A stretch of 11,453 nucleotides of DNA from Methanomicrobiales archaeon (GCA_012510295.1 JAAZID010000045.1:1-11453); one strand, 5' to 3'. Shown: positions 1 to 5,954, counted from the first letter of the stretch. The notes: a model not told the origin generated them from the letters alone. Program-made: numbers and translations.

Positions 1-140
1 GCGACTTCGTCTCCGACCGGACCGTTGCCGTCCGCTCCGACCATACCGCGGCCGCGCTCCCCCGGGAGTTCATCGATGCGCTCCGGCGCGGTGCAGACCT
101 GGTGGTCGAGCTCGAGGTCGAGATATCGGAGGGAGCCTGA
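1..140 (+). CDS. DUF371-like protein, C-terminal fragment
   Basis: This is the 3' end of a gene that begins left of the window. The open frame has codons starting at position 3 and a TGA stop at 138-140, giving about 45 residues with the segment DFVSDRTVAVRSDHTAAALP followed by an ALRRGADLVVELEVE tail. This resembles the C-terminus of the small archaeal DUF371 family (a VAVRAD-AAADL-EALRRGA pattern), whose function is unknown. The call rests on memory of that pattern and on the reading frame only, since no upstream part is visible. It converges on xseB with just 6 bp between the two stop codons, so the two transcripts must overlap at their 3' ends or end within each other's coding sequence. 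Confidence 0.6.
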   Translation, partial: DFVSDRTVAVRSDHTAAALPREFIDALRRGADLVVELEVEISEGA

Positions 141-146
141 CCTCCC

Positions 147-332
147 TCACGGGTCACAGCCGAGTTTCGTGAGTTTCATCTCGGCATCGGTGAGGAGGTC
201 TTCGCACTGTTTTACGAGGAGCGCACCGCGCTCGTACATGGCGATACTCTCCTCAAGGCTTCCATCCCCGTCCTCCAGCTTCCGGACGATCTCCCGCAGC
301 TCTTCAAGCATCTCTTCATACGTCTTCGTCAT
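147..332 (-). CDS. xseB: Exodeoxyribonuclease VII small subunit
   Basis: This encodes the 61-residue small subunit of exonuclease VII, which degrades single-stranded DNA to oligonucleotides when bound to the large XseA subunit. The sequence is typical: MTKTYEEMLEELREIVRKLE, then a DGDGSLEESIAMYERG turn (matching the bacterial LE-G-L-LEESL--YE-G signature) and a second helix ending LTDAEMKL. It forms a two-helix hairpin and is slightly shorter than the roughly 80-residue E. coli protein. The start ATG (332-330) lies inside the 3' end of xseA in another frame, a 17-nt overlap, and is preceded by a GGAGGGGG Shine-Dalgarno stretch within xseA. Translational coupling to xseA, giving balanced subunit supply, is therefore likely. 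No truncation or frameshift is visible. Confidence 0.93.
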   Translation of the reverse strand: MTKTYEEMLEELREIVRKLEDGDGSLEESIAMYERGALLVKQCEDLLTDAEMKLTKLGCDP

Positions 333-1563
333 AATCTACCCCCTCCACGATGGCCCTGCACCGGCCGTCCTTCATCCGTAGCACCACGCGATCCCCCCGG
401 CCGAGGTCGCCGGCGCTCCTCACTATGCCCCCTTCCGACTCCACAATGCAGTAGCCCCGCTCAAGGATCGCGAGCGGATCTCTCCCTTCGAGACGTGCCC
501 TGGCCTCGGCGAGAGCGGAGCGCTCTCTCTGAACCCGGGAGAGCGCAGCCCGCCTGAGCAGGTCTTCATGCTCGGCGAGGCGCTGCATCCGCTCGTTGAT
601 CCGGCGCGTGAGTCGCCGGGGGTGCATGCGCGCCCGGAGGTCCTCAACCTCGCGCCCGGCGGCATTGAGGCGGTGGAAAAGGAGCGCTCCCATCCGCTCC
701 TTATGTCCGGCGAGGTCACGGAGGATCTCACGGCGGTCGGGTACAGCACGCTCCGCAGCTGCTGATGGCGTCGGTGCCCGCAGGTCAGCAGCAAAATCGC
801 AGAGCGTGGTATCCACCTCATGCCCGACAGCGCTGATCACCGGGGTCGTGCAGGCGGCGACGGTCCGCACGACGTCCGGATGGTTGAAGGAGAAGAGATC
901 CTCGAAACTCCCGCCGCCGCGACCGACGATGATAACATCCACGAGTCCGTCGACCCGCTGGAGCGCTTCCACGATCTCGATGTGCGCCCCATCGCCCTGG
1001 ACCGCGGTCGGTGAGAGGATCACCTCCACGGCCGGATACCGCCGGGATATGATCGAGAGGATATCCTCGATCGCTGCGCCGGTCGGGGAGGTTACCACGC
1101 CGATCCGGCACGGAAATACAGGCAGGGGGCGCTTTCGCCCGGGGTCAAAGAGCCCCTCAGCCTCGAGCTCGCGCTTCCAGCGCTCGACCATCAGGTGGCG
1201 CTCGCCAGGACCCCCCTCCGGACTCATCTCTCTGACGATCAACTGGTACCTGCCGTGGGGCTCATAGACCTCCACCGAACCACGGGCGAGGACAGCCATG
1301 CCGTTCTTCGGCGCGAATCCGAGCTTTGAAGCATAGGTGCGCCACATGACGCAGTTGATCAGCGCGGAATTTCTCCCACCCTGCTCCGATAGCGAGAAGT
1401 AGTGGTGGCCGGAGGCATGGTTCTTGTAGTTGGTTACCTCCCCCCGCACATAGATCTTTTGCAGGCGCTCGTCGTCAAGGAGGTCGCAGATGAGCCCGGA
1501 GACCTCTGAGACCCCGTAAATCCGGGTTCCAAACGGGACCGGACTGCCGGAAGAACCACGCAT
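316..1563 (-). CDS. xseA: Exodeoxyribonuclease VII large subunit
   Basis: This is the catalytic subunit of exonuclease VII, a metal-independent, bidirectional single-strand DNA exonuclease used in repair and recombination. The 415-residue protein has the full family layout. An N-terminal OB-fold DNA-binding domain covers roughly residues 12-110 (GTRIYGVSEVSGLI, IYVRGEVTNY, GHHYFSL). The catalytic core (about 145-280) carries IGVVTSPTGAAIEDIL, GRGGGSFEDLFSFN (214-227), AVGHEVDTTLCDFAADLRAP and TPSAAAE. A charged coiled-coil region (about 280-360) follows, then the C-terminal DPLAILERGYCIV segment. I chose the ATG at 1563 because a TATA-like element lies about 26 bp upstream of it, which fits a near-leaderless mRNA. 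A GTG at 1572 would add three residues. The family is mainly bacterial, so its presence among archaeal-type genes suggests old transfer. Base composition does not stand out. Confidence 0.95.
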   Translation of the reverse strand: MRGSSGSPVPFGTRIYGVSEVSGLICDLLDDERLQKIYVRGEVTNYKNHASGHHYFSLSEQGGRNSALINCVMWRTYASKLGFAPKNGMAVLARGSVEVYEPHGRYQLIVREMSPEGGPGERHLMVERWKRELEAEGLFDPGRKRPLPVFPCRIGVVTSPTGAAIEDILSIISRRYPAVEVILSPTAVQGDGAHIEIVEALQRVDGLVDVIIVGRGGGSFEDLFSFNHPDVVRTVAACTTPVISAVGHEVDTTLCDFAADLRAPTPSAAAERAVPDRREILRDLAGHKERMGALLFHRLNAAGREVEDLRARMHPRRLTRRINERMQRLAEHEDLLRRAALSRVQRERSALAEARARLEGRDPLAILERGYCIVESEGGIVRSAGDLGRGDRVVLRMKDGRCRAIVEGVDYDEDV

Positions 1564-1570
1564 AACAACC

Positions 1571-1600
1571 ACAATTATTAGGTCGCCGATATATCAACTA
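1571..1600. promoter_or_regulatory. Divergent promoter pair for xseA and the isomerase gene
   Basis: The 42-bp gap between two divergent genes is the only AT-rich stretch nearby. On the minus strand, the GATATATC core at 1588-1595 is centred about 26-29 bp before the xseA ATG (1563). On the plus strand, ACAATTATTA (1571-1580) is centred about 29 bp before the ATG at 1606. Archaeal TATA boxes sit about 25-27 bp upstream of the transcription start, so both mRNAs would begin at or within a few bases of their start codons. No Shine-Dalgarno sequence precedes either start, in agreement. The two TBP sites lie so close that simultaneous occupancy looks difficult. The element identity is inferred from spacing and composition. 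Confidence 0.5.
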
Positions 1601-1605
1601 ATGTC

Positions 1606-2430
1606 ATGACCCGAATCGCCGTCTCGACAATGTTCTTCCACGAGTACCCCTGTGACCAGATATTTGACTACGTCGCTGAGGCGGGGCTTGAGGGGATCGA
1701 GTTCTGGGTCGAGACGCCGGACTTCTGGCTCCGCGGTCTCCCCGAAGATGACCTCGCGCAGTGTATCGCCGACCACCCGGAACTCTCGCCGATCACCGTC
1801 CACGCACCGTCGCTCGACTTAAACCCCTGCTCCATCAACCCGAGGGTCGCCGGGGTATCGGTCGACTACACCGTCGAGGCGATCGAGATGGCCGGCCGGA
1901 TAGGTGCCGATGTGGTGACCGTCCACCCCGGGCGACGGACGGCGAAGCGCCACCCGAGCGCTTATGACTACCGGAGGTTTGAGGAGTATATCGACCGGCT
2001 CCGGGAGGCAGCAGAACAGGCGCGGGTGAGGGTGGCGATCGAGAACCTTGAGCCCCGGGTCAATACCCTCCTCTACACCGCGAATGATGCGGTTGAGGTG
2101 CTTGAGCGGGAGCCCTGGCTCTGGTTCACGCTCGATATCGGGCATGCCATGATGATCTCCTGTGACGAGGTGCTCCGGTTCATCGACCTCTGCATCGATC
2201 GGATGGCAAACGTCCATGTCAGCGCCCTCGGCGCAAACGAACGACCCCACCACCCCATCCACGGCGATCCCTCTGCAATCCGTGTGCTTACGGAACTTGC
2301 CGACCGAGGCTACGATGGATACCTCACGCTGGAGCTTGAGGATATGGTGTTTCCAGACCTTCTTTGTTCAGAAGAGAAGATTGTGCTCTTGATGCGCGAG
2401 ATGGAGGCATTAAAGACGATATTCTCCTGA
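1606..2430 (+). CDS. Sugar-phosphate isomerase/epimerase-like TIM-barrel protein
   Basis: This 274-residue protein belongs to the xylose isomerase-like / AP endonuclease family 2 TIM-barrel superfamily. Visible landmarks, in barrel order, are the strand-1 start RIAVSTMFFHEYP, VHAP (His66), VTVHPGRR (His107), VAIENLEP (Glu146), FTLDIGHAMM (Asp177 and His180), NVHVSA (His204), a HHPIHGD loop and the final-strand YLTLELED (Glu243). These Glu, Asp and His residues match the divalent-metal ligands of the superfamily, so it is probably an active metalloenzyme. The family includes isomerases, epimerases, dehydratases and endonuclease IV, and the substrate cannot be read from the sequence. The start at 1606 gives a near-leaderless message. 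A competing ATG at 1601 is out of frame and stops after two codons. It stands alone on the plus strand, divergent from xseA, and the context gives no pathway. Confidence 0.85.
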   Translation: MTRIAVSTMFFHEYPCDQIFDYVAEAGLEGIEFWVETPDFWLRGLPEDDLAQCIADHPELSPITVHAPSLDLNPCSINPRVAGVSVDYTVEAIEMAGRIGADVVTVHPGRRTAKRHPSAYDYRRFEEYIDRLREAAEQARVRVAIENLEPRVNTLLYTANDAVEVLEREPWLWFTLDIGHAMMISCDEVLRFIDLCIDRMANVHVSALGANERPHHPIHGDPSAIRVLTELADRGYDGYLTLELEDMVFPDLLCSEEKIVLLMREMEALKTIFS

Positions 2431-2438
2431 AGCGCTGG

Positions 2439-2500
2439 TTTTATAATCCCTGCCTGCAACATAATGAATATATCCTCAACAACCGATCAAATATTAAATG
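2439..2500 (+). promoter_or_regulatory. AT-rich promoter region upstream of the CNNM/CorC gene
   Basis: This intergenic stretch holds three TATA-like elements: TTTTATAAT (2439-2447), GAATATATCC (about 2466-2475) and AAATATTAAA (2489-2498). With normal archaeal spacing they would start transcription near 2469, 2496 and 2520. The third would give a very short leader for the gene at 2527; the first would place most of the small upstream ORF (2464-2526) in the leader. The TTTT run at 2439-2442, just after the isomerase stop, could also help terminate the preceding transcript. Which element is used cannot be decided from sequence. Confidence 0.5.
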
Positions 2501-2526
2501 AAGCCGTTCACTGCGGCGTGGAGTAA
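2464..2526 (+). other. Possible 20-codon upstream ORF abutting the CNNM gene
   Basis: An ATG at 2464 opens a reading frame encoding MNISSTTDQILNEAVHCGVE, which ends in TAA at 2524-2526, immediately before the ATG at 2527 and in the same frame. It is too short to judge by codon use and I recognise no family. It could be a translated leader peptide coupled to the downstream gene, or simply chance open frame in promoter DNA. No Shine-Dalgarno sequence precedes it. The TTTTATAAT element 17-25 bp upstream is slightly too close for a perfect leaderless start. Confidence 0.25.
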
Positions 2527-3807
2527 ATGGTAGTCGTAGACATTGTGACCATAGAGATCATATTATTCTTCATCTGTTTGCTCCTCTCGGGCTTCTTCTC
2601 AAGTTCCGAAGTTGCCCTCATATCGATAACCCGGGCGAAAGTCCATGCACTTCTCAACCAGGGGCGAAGCGGAGCAGAAGCGCTCGATATCCTGAAACGC
2701 TCGACCGATACCGTCCTGATCACGATCCTTATCGGGAACAACGTCGTCAACGTCGCTGCGGCGTCGCTCGCGACCGCTATAGCCATCGGCATCTATGGTG
2801 ACGTCGGTATCGGTATAGCGACCGGTGTCACGGTCATCCTTATGCTGATAGTCGGCGAGATCGGGCCGAAGATGTACGCCTCCCGGAACATCGAGGAGCT
2901 GGCGCTCCGCGTCGCCCGCCCCATCCTCTACCTCTCAAAGGCTCTCTACCCGGTGCTCTGGACCCTGGACCGCATCAAACGACAGTTTGCCTTCAGACCC
3001 GGGGTGACCGAACCGGTCGTCACCGAGGAGGAGATCAAGGAGTGGATCGATGTCGGCGAGGAGGAGGGGACCATCGAAGAGCAGGAACGGGAGATGCTCT
3101 ACTCGGTGCTCCGTTTCGGCGACACGACGGTCCGTGAGGTGATGACGCCCCGCGTCGATGTCGTTATGCTCGAGGATACGAGCACCCTTGAGAGTGCCCT
3201 CTCTATCTTCAACGAGACCGGTTTTTCCCGGATACCGGTCTACCATGAGCAGATTGATAATATCGTCGGGCTCTTAAATATTAAGGACATCTTTGCGGCT
3301 GCGTTTCGCCAGCAGATGAGCGTGACGATTAAAAACCTGATGTATGAACCCTGCTTCGTCCCGGAGAGTAAGAAGATCGACGAACTCTTAAAAGAACTCC
3401 AGGTGATGAAACAGCATATGGCGGTCGTCCTCGATGAGTATGGATCATTTGCCGGTATCGTGACGGTCGAGGATATGCTCGAAGAACTGGTGGGCGAGAT
3501 CATGGATGAGTTCGACGAGGAGGAGCCTGAGGTGCAGAAGATCGGAGAGGGCGCCTACCTGGTCGACGCACAGGCGTGGGTGGGACACCTCAACGAGGAT
3601 CTCGACCTCGACCTCCCGGAGACGGACGCATACGAGACCATCGGCGGCCTCGTTATCGACCGACTGGGGCATATCCCCCGCCGTGGTGAGGCGGCTATGA
3701 TCGATGAGAGTAACGTCAAACTCGTGGTGATGCAGATGCAGGGCCGGCGGATCGTCAAGGTAAAACTGATCATCACCCCCCCGGCGACACAGGAAGAGTC
3801 TGGATGA
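2527..3807 (+). CDS. CNNM-domain (DUF21) membrane protein with CBS pair and CorC domain
   Basis: This 426-residue protein has the hemolysin-related / HlyC-CorC (CNNM) architecture. Residues about 5-150 form the DUF21 transmembrane domain: a first membrane helix IILFFICLLLSGFF, a small-residue SSSEVAL turn, then hydrophobic segments with LIGNNVVNVAAASLATAIAI and VILMLIVGEIGPKMYA. Residues about 165-200 carry the acidic linker (EEEIKEWIDVGEEEGTIEEQ) typical before the CBS pair. Two CBS domains follow (about 205-260, VMTPRVDVVML and FSRIPVYH; about 268-325, MAVVLDEYGSFAGIVTVED). The C-terminal CorC/HlyC domain (about 335-417) contains YETIGGLVIDRLGHIPRRGE. Prokaryotic and eukaryotic relatives are implicated in magnesium or other divalent-cation export, gated by adenine nucleotide at the CBS pair; that role is inferred here. 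A GGAG lies only 3 nt before the ATG. Its stop overlaps the first possible purN start. Confidence 0.9.
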   Translation: MVVVDIVTIEIILFFICLLLSGFFSSSEVALISITRAKVHALLNQGRSGAEALDILKRSTDTVLITILIGNNVVNVAAASLATAIAIGIYGDVGIGIATGVTVILMLIVGEIGPKMYASRNIEELALRVARPILYLSKALYPVLWTLDRIKRQFAFRPGVTEPVVTEEEIKEWIDVGEEEGTIEEQEREMLYSVLRFGDTTVREVMTPRVDVVMLEDTSTLESALSIFNETGFSRIPVYHEQIDNIVGLLNIKDIFAAAFRQQMSVTIKNLMYEPCFVPESKKIDELLKELQVMKQHMAVVLDEYGSFAGIVTVEDMLEELVGEIMDEFDEEEPEVQKIGEGAYLVDAQAWVGHLNEDLDLDLPETDAYETIGGLVIDRLGHIPRRGEAAMIDESNVKLVVMQMQGRRIVKVKLIITPPATQEESG

Positions 3808-3818
3808 GGAGAAGAACT

Positions 3819-4451
3819 ATGGAACCAGAGAGACCTGCTGACAGGAAAAGAGTTGCGGTGCTCGCTTCGGGGAGAGGATCCAATTTCCAGGCGGTGATCG
3901 ATGCCATCGAGGCGGGAGATATCCCGGCGATCTGTGTCGGTCTCATCACCGATAACCCCGGTGCATACGCAATAGAGCGAGCCAGGACCGCCGGGATCCC
4001 GGTGATAGTCGTCGAGTATGCGCGGTTCCCATCGAAGGCCGCCTACGAAAAAGCACTCCTTGTCGCTATGCAGACCTGCCGGGCGGATCTTTTTGTCCTC
4101 GCCGGCTACATGCGGATCCTCGGGTCTGCTATCGTGCATGAGTTCTCGGGTCGGATGATGAACATCCACCCTGCCCTGCTCCCGGCGTTCGCAGGTCTGC
4201 ACGCGCAGAGGCAGGCGATCGGGTACGGGGTGAAGGTCGCGGGATGCACCGTCCACCTCGTTGATGAGGGGATGGATACCGGTCCTATCGTCATCCAGCG
4301 GTGTGTGCCGGTCCTCCCGGATGATGATGAGGCAACGCTCGCCGACAGGATACTCGTTGAAGAGCACGAAGCGCTCCCGCTTGCCGTGAAACTCTTCTGT
4401 GAGGGACGTCTTGAAGTCACCGGGCGGCGGGTGCGTATCCAATGGCCCTGA
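3819..4451 (+). CDS. purN: Phosphoribosylglycinamide formyltransferase (PurN, folate-dependent)
   Basis: PurN transfers a formyl group from 10-formyl-tetrahydrofolate to GAR in step three of de novo purine synthesis. The 210-residue reading shows the N-terminal phosphate-binding strand and loop RVAVLASGRGSNFQ (residues 11-24), LAGYMRIL (94-101), the folate and catalytic segment MNIHPALLPAF (114-124) and GCTVHLVDEGMDTGPI (142-156). Asn115, His117 and Asp153 correspond to the catalytic Asn106, His108 and Asp144 of the E. coli enzyme, so activity is expected. I chose the ATG at 3819 because GAGGAG (3806-3811) is 7 nt upstream and the core begins ten residues later. The ATG at 3804 would overlap the CNNM stop codon as ATGA and add five basic residues. 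The join to the CNNM gene suggests one transcript, although the two functions have no obvious link. It could be confused with a formate-dependent PurT only by name, since PurT is an unrelated ATP-grasp fold. Confidence 0.94.
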   Translation: MEPERPADRKRVAVLASGRGSNFQAVIDAIEAGDIPAICVGLITDNPGAYAIERARTAGIPVIVVEYARFPSKAAYEKALLVAMQTCRADLFVLAGYMRILGSAIVHEFSGRMMNIHPALLPAFAGLHAQRQAIGYGVKVAGCTVHLVDEGMDTGPIVIQRCVPVLPDDDEATLADRILVEEHEALPLAVKLFCEGRLEVTGRRVRIQWP

Positions 4452-4454
4452 CAA

Positions 4455-4470
4455 TCAATATCTTATACTC
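4455..4470 (+). promoter_or_regulatory. TATA-like element upstream of rnp4
   Basis: Just after the purN stop codon, the AT-rich stretch with CAATATCTTATACT is the only TATA-like sequence in the 70-bp gap before rnp4. A start site about 26 bp downstream would fall near 4490, giving a leader of roughly 20-30 nt. It would make rnp4 and the YhbY-type gene a transcription unit separate from purN. The match to the TTTATATA consensus is imperfect. Confidence 0.4.
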
Positions 4471-4520
4471 TCTTGCCTTCAACCTCAAGGCTGTATTATC
4501 TCAATAGAATGGATCGAATT

Positions 4521-4838
4521 ATGGCAGGTATGACACGAAAATCAGGATCCCGGAGGATTGCGCGCGAGAGGATCGAGATCCTCTTTGTGCGTGCAGCGGA
4601 GTTCTACCCTGAAAATCCCCTATGGAGCAACCGCTGCGTGGAGCTGGCGAGAAAGATCGGTATGCGTCACCGAATACGGATAGACCGGCACCTGAAACGC
4701 CAGTTCTGTCGCCGGTGCAATACCTACCTGGTTCCGGGGTCGAACGCGCGGGTCAGGATCCACCGGGGATATGTGATCACCACCTGTCTTGCCTGCGGGA
4801 GCCAGTCGCGGTACCCGGTCGGGAGGCCCCGGTCGTGA
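4521..4838 (+). CDS. rnp4: RNase P protein component 4 (Rpp21 family)
   Basis: This is the archaeal Rpp21/Rpr2 homologue, a protein subunit of ribonuclease P that, together with Rnp1 (Rpp29), helps the catalytic RNA remove 5' leaders from pre-tRNA. In the 105-residue reading the N-terminal helical part has IARERIEILFVRAAEFYPEN and RCVELARKIGMRHRIRI. This is followed by a zinc ribbon with FCRRCNTYLVPGSNARVRI and TTCLACGSQSRYPVG. Cys63, Cys66, Cys89 and Cys92 are the four expected zinc ligands, and length and order match the family. Start choice is uncertain: ATGs at 4509, 4521 and 4530 are in frame and none has a strong Shine-Dalgarno sequence. I took 4521. The TTG at 4473 would add an unlikely leader-like segment. 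The stop overlaps the GTG of the next gene (GTGA). Confidence 0.92.
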   Translation: MAGMTRKSGSRRIARERIEILFVRAAEFYPENPLWSNRCVELARKIGMRHRIRIDRHLKRQFCRRCNTYLVPGSNARVRIHRGYVITTCLACGSQSRYPVGRPRS

Positions 4839-5095
4839 AGAGAGAGTCGTTCCATGATCTCAAACCCACTGTCTGGATCGGAAAGCGGGGTATAACGAGC
4901 GTCATGGTCGATGAGATCCGGCACCAGCTCAAGAGTCGCAAGATCGTCAAGGTCCGGTGGCTCCGGAACACAGAGGTCGATCCCGGGAGTATAGCGGCAT
5001 CTGCCGATGCCGATCTCCTGGAAGTCCGGGGGCGGACACTCGTCCTCGCGGAGCGGCGGAGCCGGTCGGTTGGCCGGGATTCTCGAAATATATAA
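4835..5095 (+). CDS. YhbY/CRM-domain RNA-binding protein
   Basis: This 86-residue protein is a single CRM (YhbY-like) domain. In bacteria the fold associates with pre-50S particles, and in plants it is used in group II intron splicing. Diagnostic features are LKPTVWIGKRGITSVMVDEI (the GKRG-T loop), HQLKSRKIVKVRWLRN (the basic helix and strand after it) and a final strand with the pattern LLEVRGRTLVLAERR. It begins with GTG at 4835, overlapping the rnp4 stop by 4 nt. A GGGAGG Shine-Dalgarno (4821-4826) 8 nt upstream supports this start, even though the frame is open further upstream. The position next to an RNase P subunit and before ribosomal genes suggests a role in rRNA or tRNA maturation; the exact RNA target is unknown. 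Confidence 0.88.
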   Translation: MKRESFHDLKPTVWIGKRGITSVMVDEIRHQLKSRKIVKVRWLRNTEVDPGSIAASADADLLEVRGRTLVLAERRSRSVGRDSRNI

Positions 5096-5097
5096 AA
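5084..5097 (+). promoter_or_regulatory. BRE/TATA promoter of the rps19e translation cluster
   Basis: CGAAATATATAAAA is the best TATA box in the window, and its purine-rich 5' flank resembles a BRE. The TAA stop of the upstream YhbY-type gene (5093-5095) lies inside it. Expected initiation is near 5117-5119, giving a leader of about 30 nt to the rps19e ATG at 5147. It very likely drives the long gene run that follows, since no comparable element occurs between later genes. Confidence 0.75.
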
Positions 5098-5146
5098 CAT
5101 CACTGGACGAATATGTAAAGACTGTTAGCAATAGAGAGGTTCATCT

Positions 5147-5596
5147 ATGACGACTGTATATGACATCCCCGCCGATATGCTTATCCGGCAGGTGGCAGAA
5201 GAACTCAAGCAAAACCCGCAGATTCAGCCCCCGGACTGGGCTGCTTTTGCGAAGACGGGGGTACACAAGGAGATGCCTCCCGAGAATGATGACTGGTGGT
5301 ATGTGCGTGCGGCCTCGGTATTCCGGCGCGTCTATATGGACGGGCCGGTCGGAACCCAGAAGATGCGCACGATCTACGGCGGTAAACGAAACCGGGGCTC
5401 TGCTCCGGGGCAGTTCCGGCGGGGAAGCGGTTCGATCATCCGGAAGATTCTCCAGCAGCTCGAGGCGTCCGGATACGTATCTCACACCAGCGAGGGGCGC
5501 ACGGTCACTGCGGCAGGCAGGTCGTTCCTCGACAATGTCGCACATGGTTTGAAGGCCGAAGCTGCCGGGACTGCACCGGGACTTGCGAAATACTGA
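5147..5596 (+). CDS. rps19e: 30S ribosomal protein S19e
   Basis: S19e is an archaeal and eukaryotic small-subunit ribosomal protein, needed for late 18S or 16S-side maturation in eukaryotes. The 149-residue product matches the family along its length: TTVYDIPADMLIRQVAEELK at the N-terminus, PDWAAFAKTGVHKEMPPEN, the very conserved DDWWYVRAASVFRRVYMDGP, then KNRG-like RNRGSAPGQFRRGSGSIIRK and the winged-helix end LEASGYVSHTSEGRTVTAAG. The ATG is preceded by GAGAGGT (5134-5140) with 6-nt spacing and by a clear TATA box. It is the first gene of the translation cluster. Nothing is missing or unusual. Confidence 0.97.
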   Translation: MTTVYDIPADMLIRQVAEELKQNPQIQPPDWAAFAKTGVHKEMPPENDDWWYVRAASVFRRVYMDGPVGTQKMRTIYGGKRNRGSAPGQFRRGSGSIIRKILQQLEASGYVSHTSEGRTVTAAGRSFLDNVAHGLKAEAAGTAPGLAKY

Positions 5597-5615
5597 TTTG
5601 ATGGAGGTATGACTG

Positions 5616-5954
5616 ATGGTAGATGATGAACTCGCGGAGATCCGCCGCCGGAGGATGGAACAGATGCAGCGACAGGCGATGGATCAGCAGACTGTGGAAG
5701 AAGAGGCTTTGCGCCAGCAGCAGATCGAATCACAGATCCGTCTTGCGCTCATGGAGATTCTTGAACCGGAAGCGAGGGAGAGGCTCAATACCATCAAGTT
5801 GACCCGGCCGGAGTTTGCAAAAGCGGTTGAGCAGCAGCTGGTGATGCTGGCCCAGAGCGGGAGGGTCCGTCAACGGATCACCGACGACCAGCTCAAGAGC
5901 CTGCTTGTGCAGCTGACACCGTCGAAGAAAGAGTTCAGGATTACCCGGAGATAA
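5616..5954 (+). CDS. PDCD5-related DNA-binding protein
   Basis: This 112-residue protein is the archaeal member of the PDCD5/TFAR19 family, small three-helix-bundle proteins that bind DNA. Relatives in archaea are annotated as DNA-binding proteins and the true role is unsettled. The highly charged, glutamine-rich N-terminal helix (DDELAEIRRRRMEQMQRQ, then QQQIESQIRLALMEILEPEA) leads into the conserved core ARERLNTIKLTRPEFAKAVE, LVMLAQSGRV and ITDDQLKSLLVQL. The start has a perfect GGAGGT (5603-5608) 7 nt upstream. It sits 19 bp after rps19e and its TAA shares one base with the ATG of the next gene. The rps19e-PDCD5-rpl39e neighbourhood is a familiar archaeal arrangement, suggesting a link to ribosome production. 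Confidence 0.93.
   Translation: MVDDELAEIRRRRMEQMQRQAMDQQTVEEEALRQQQIESQIRLALMEILEPEARERLNTIKLTRPEFAKAVEQQLVMLAQSGRVRQRITDDQLKSLLVQLTPSKKEFRITRR

Noticed and set aside
138..156. Possible bidirectional terminator hairpin (TGACC/GGTCA arms) at the DUF371-xseB convergence
   Set aside because: The arms are only 5 bp and lack a T-run on either side, so it is not distinguishable from chance.
25..381. 118-codon plus-strand frame over the DUF371 end and xseB
   Set aside because: The product is serine/arginine/proline-rich, is antisense to xseB and is out of frame with the DUF371 tail. The neighbouring frames explain the DNA better.
596..1267. 223-codon plus-strand open frame opposite xseA
   Set aside because: It is an antisense shadow of the well-supported xseA. 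The product is Arg/Ser/Pro-rich low-complexity sequence with no recognisable domain, as expected from GC-rich complementary frames.
3555..4454. 299-codon minus-strand open frame opposite purN and the CNNM 3' end
   Set aside because: It is long, but it spans two convincing plus-strand genes and their junction, has no family-like motif and no start signals. GC-rich codon structure explains the lack of stops.
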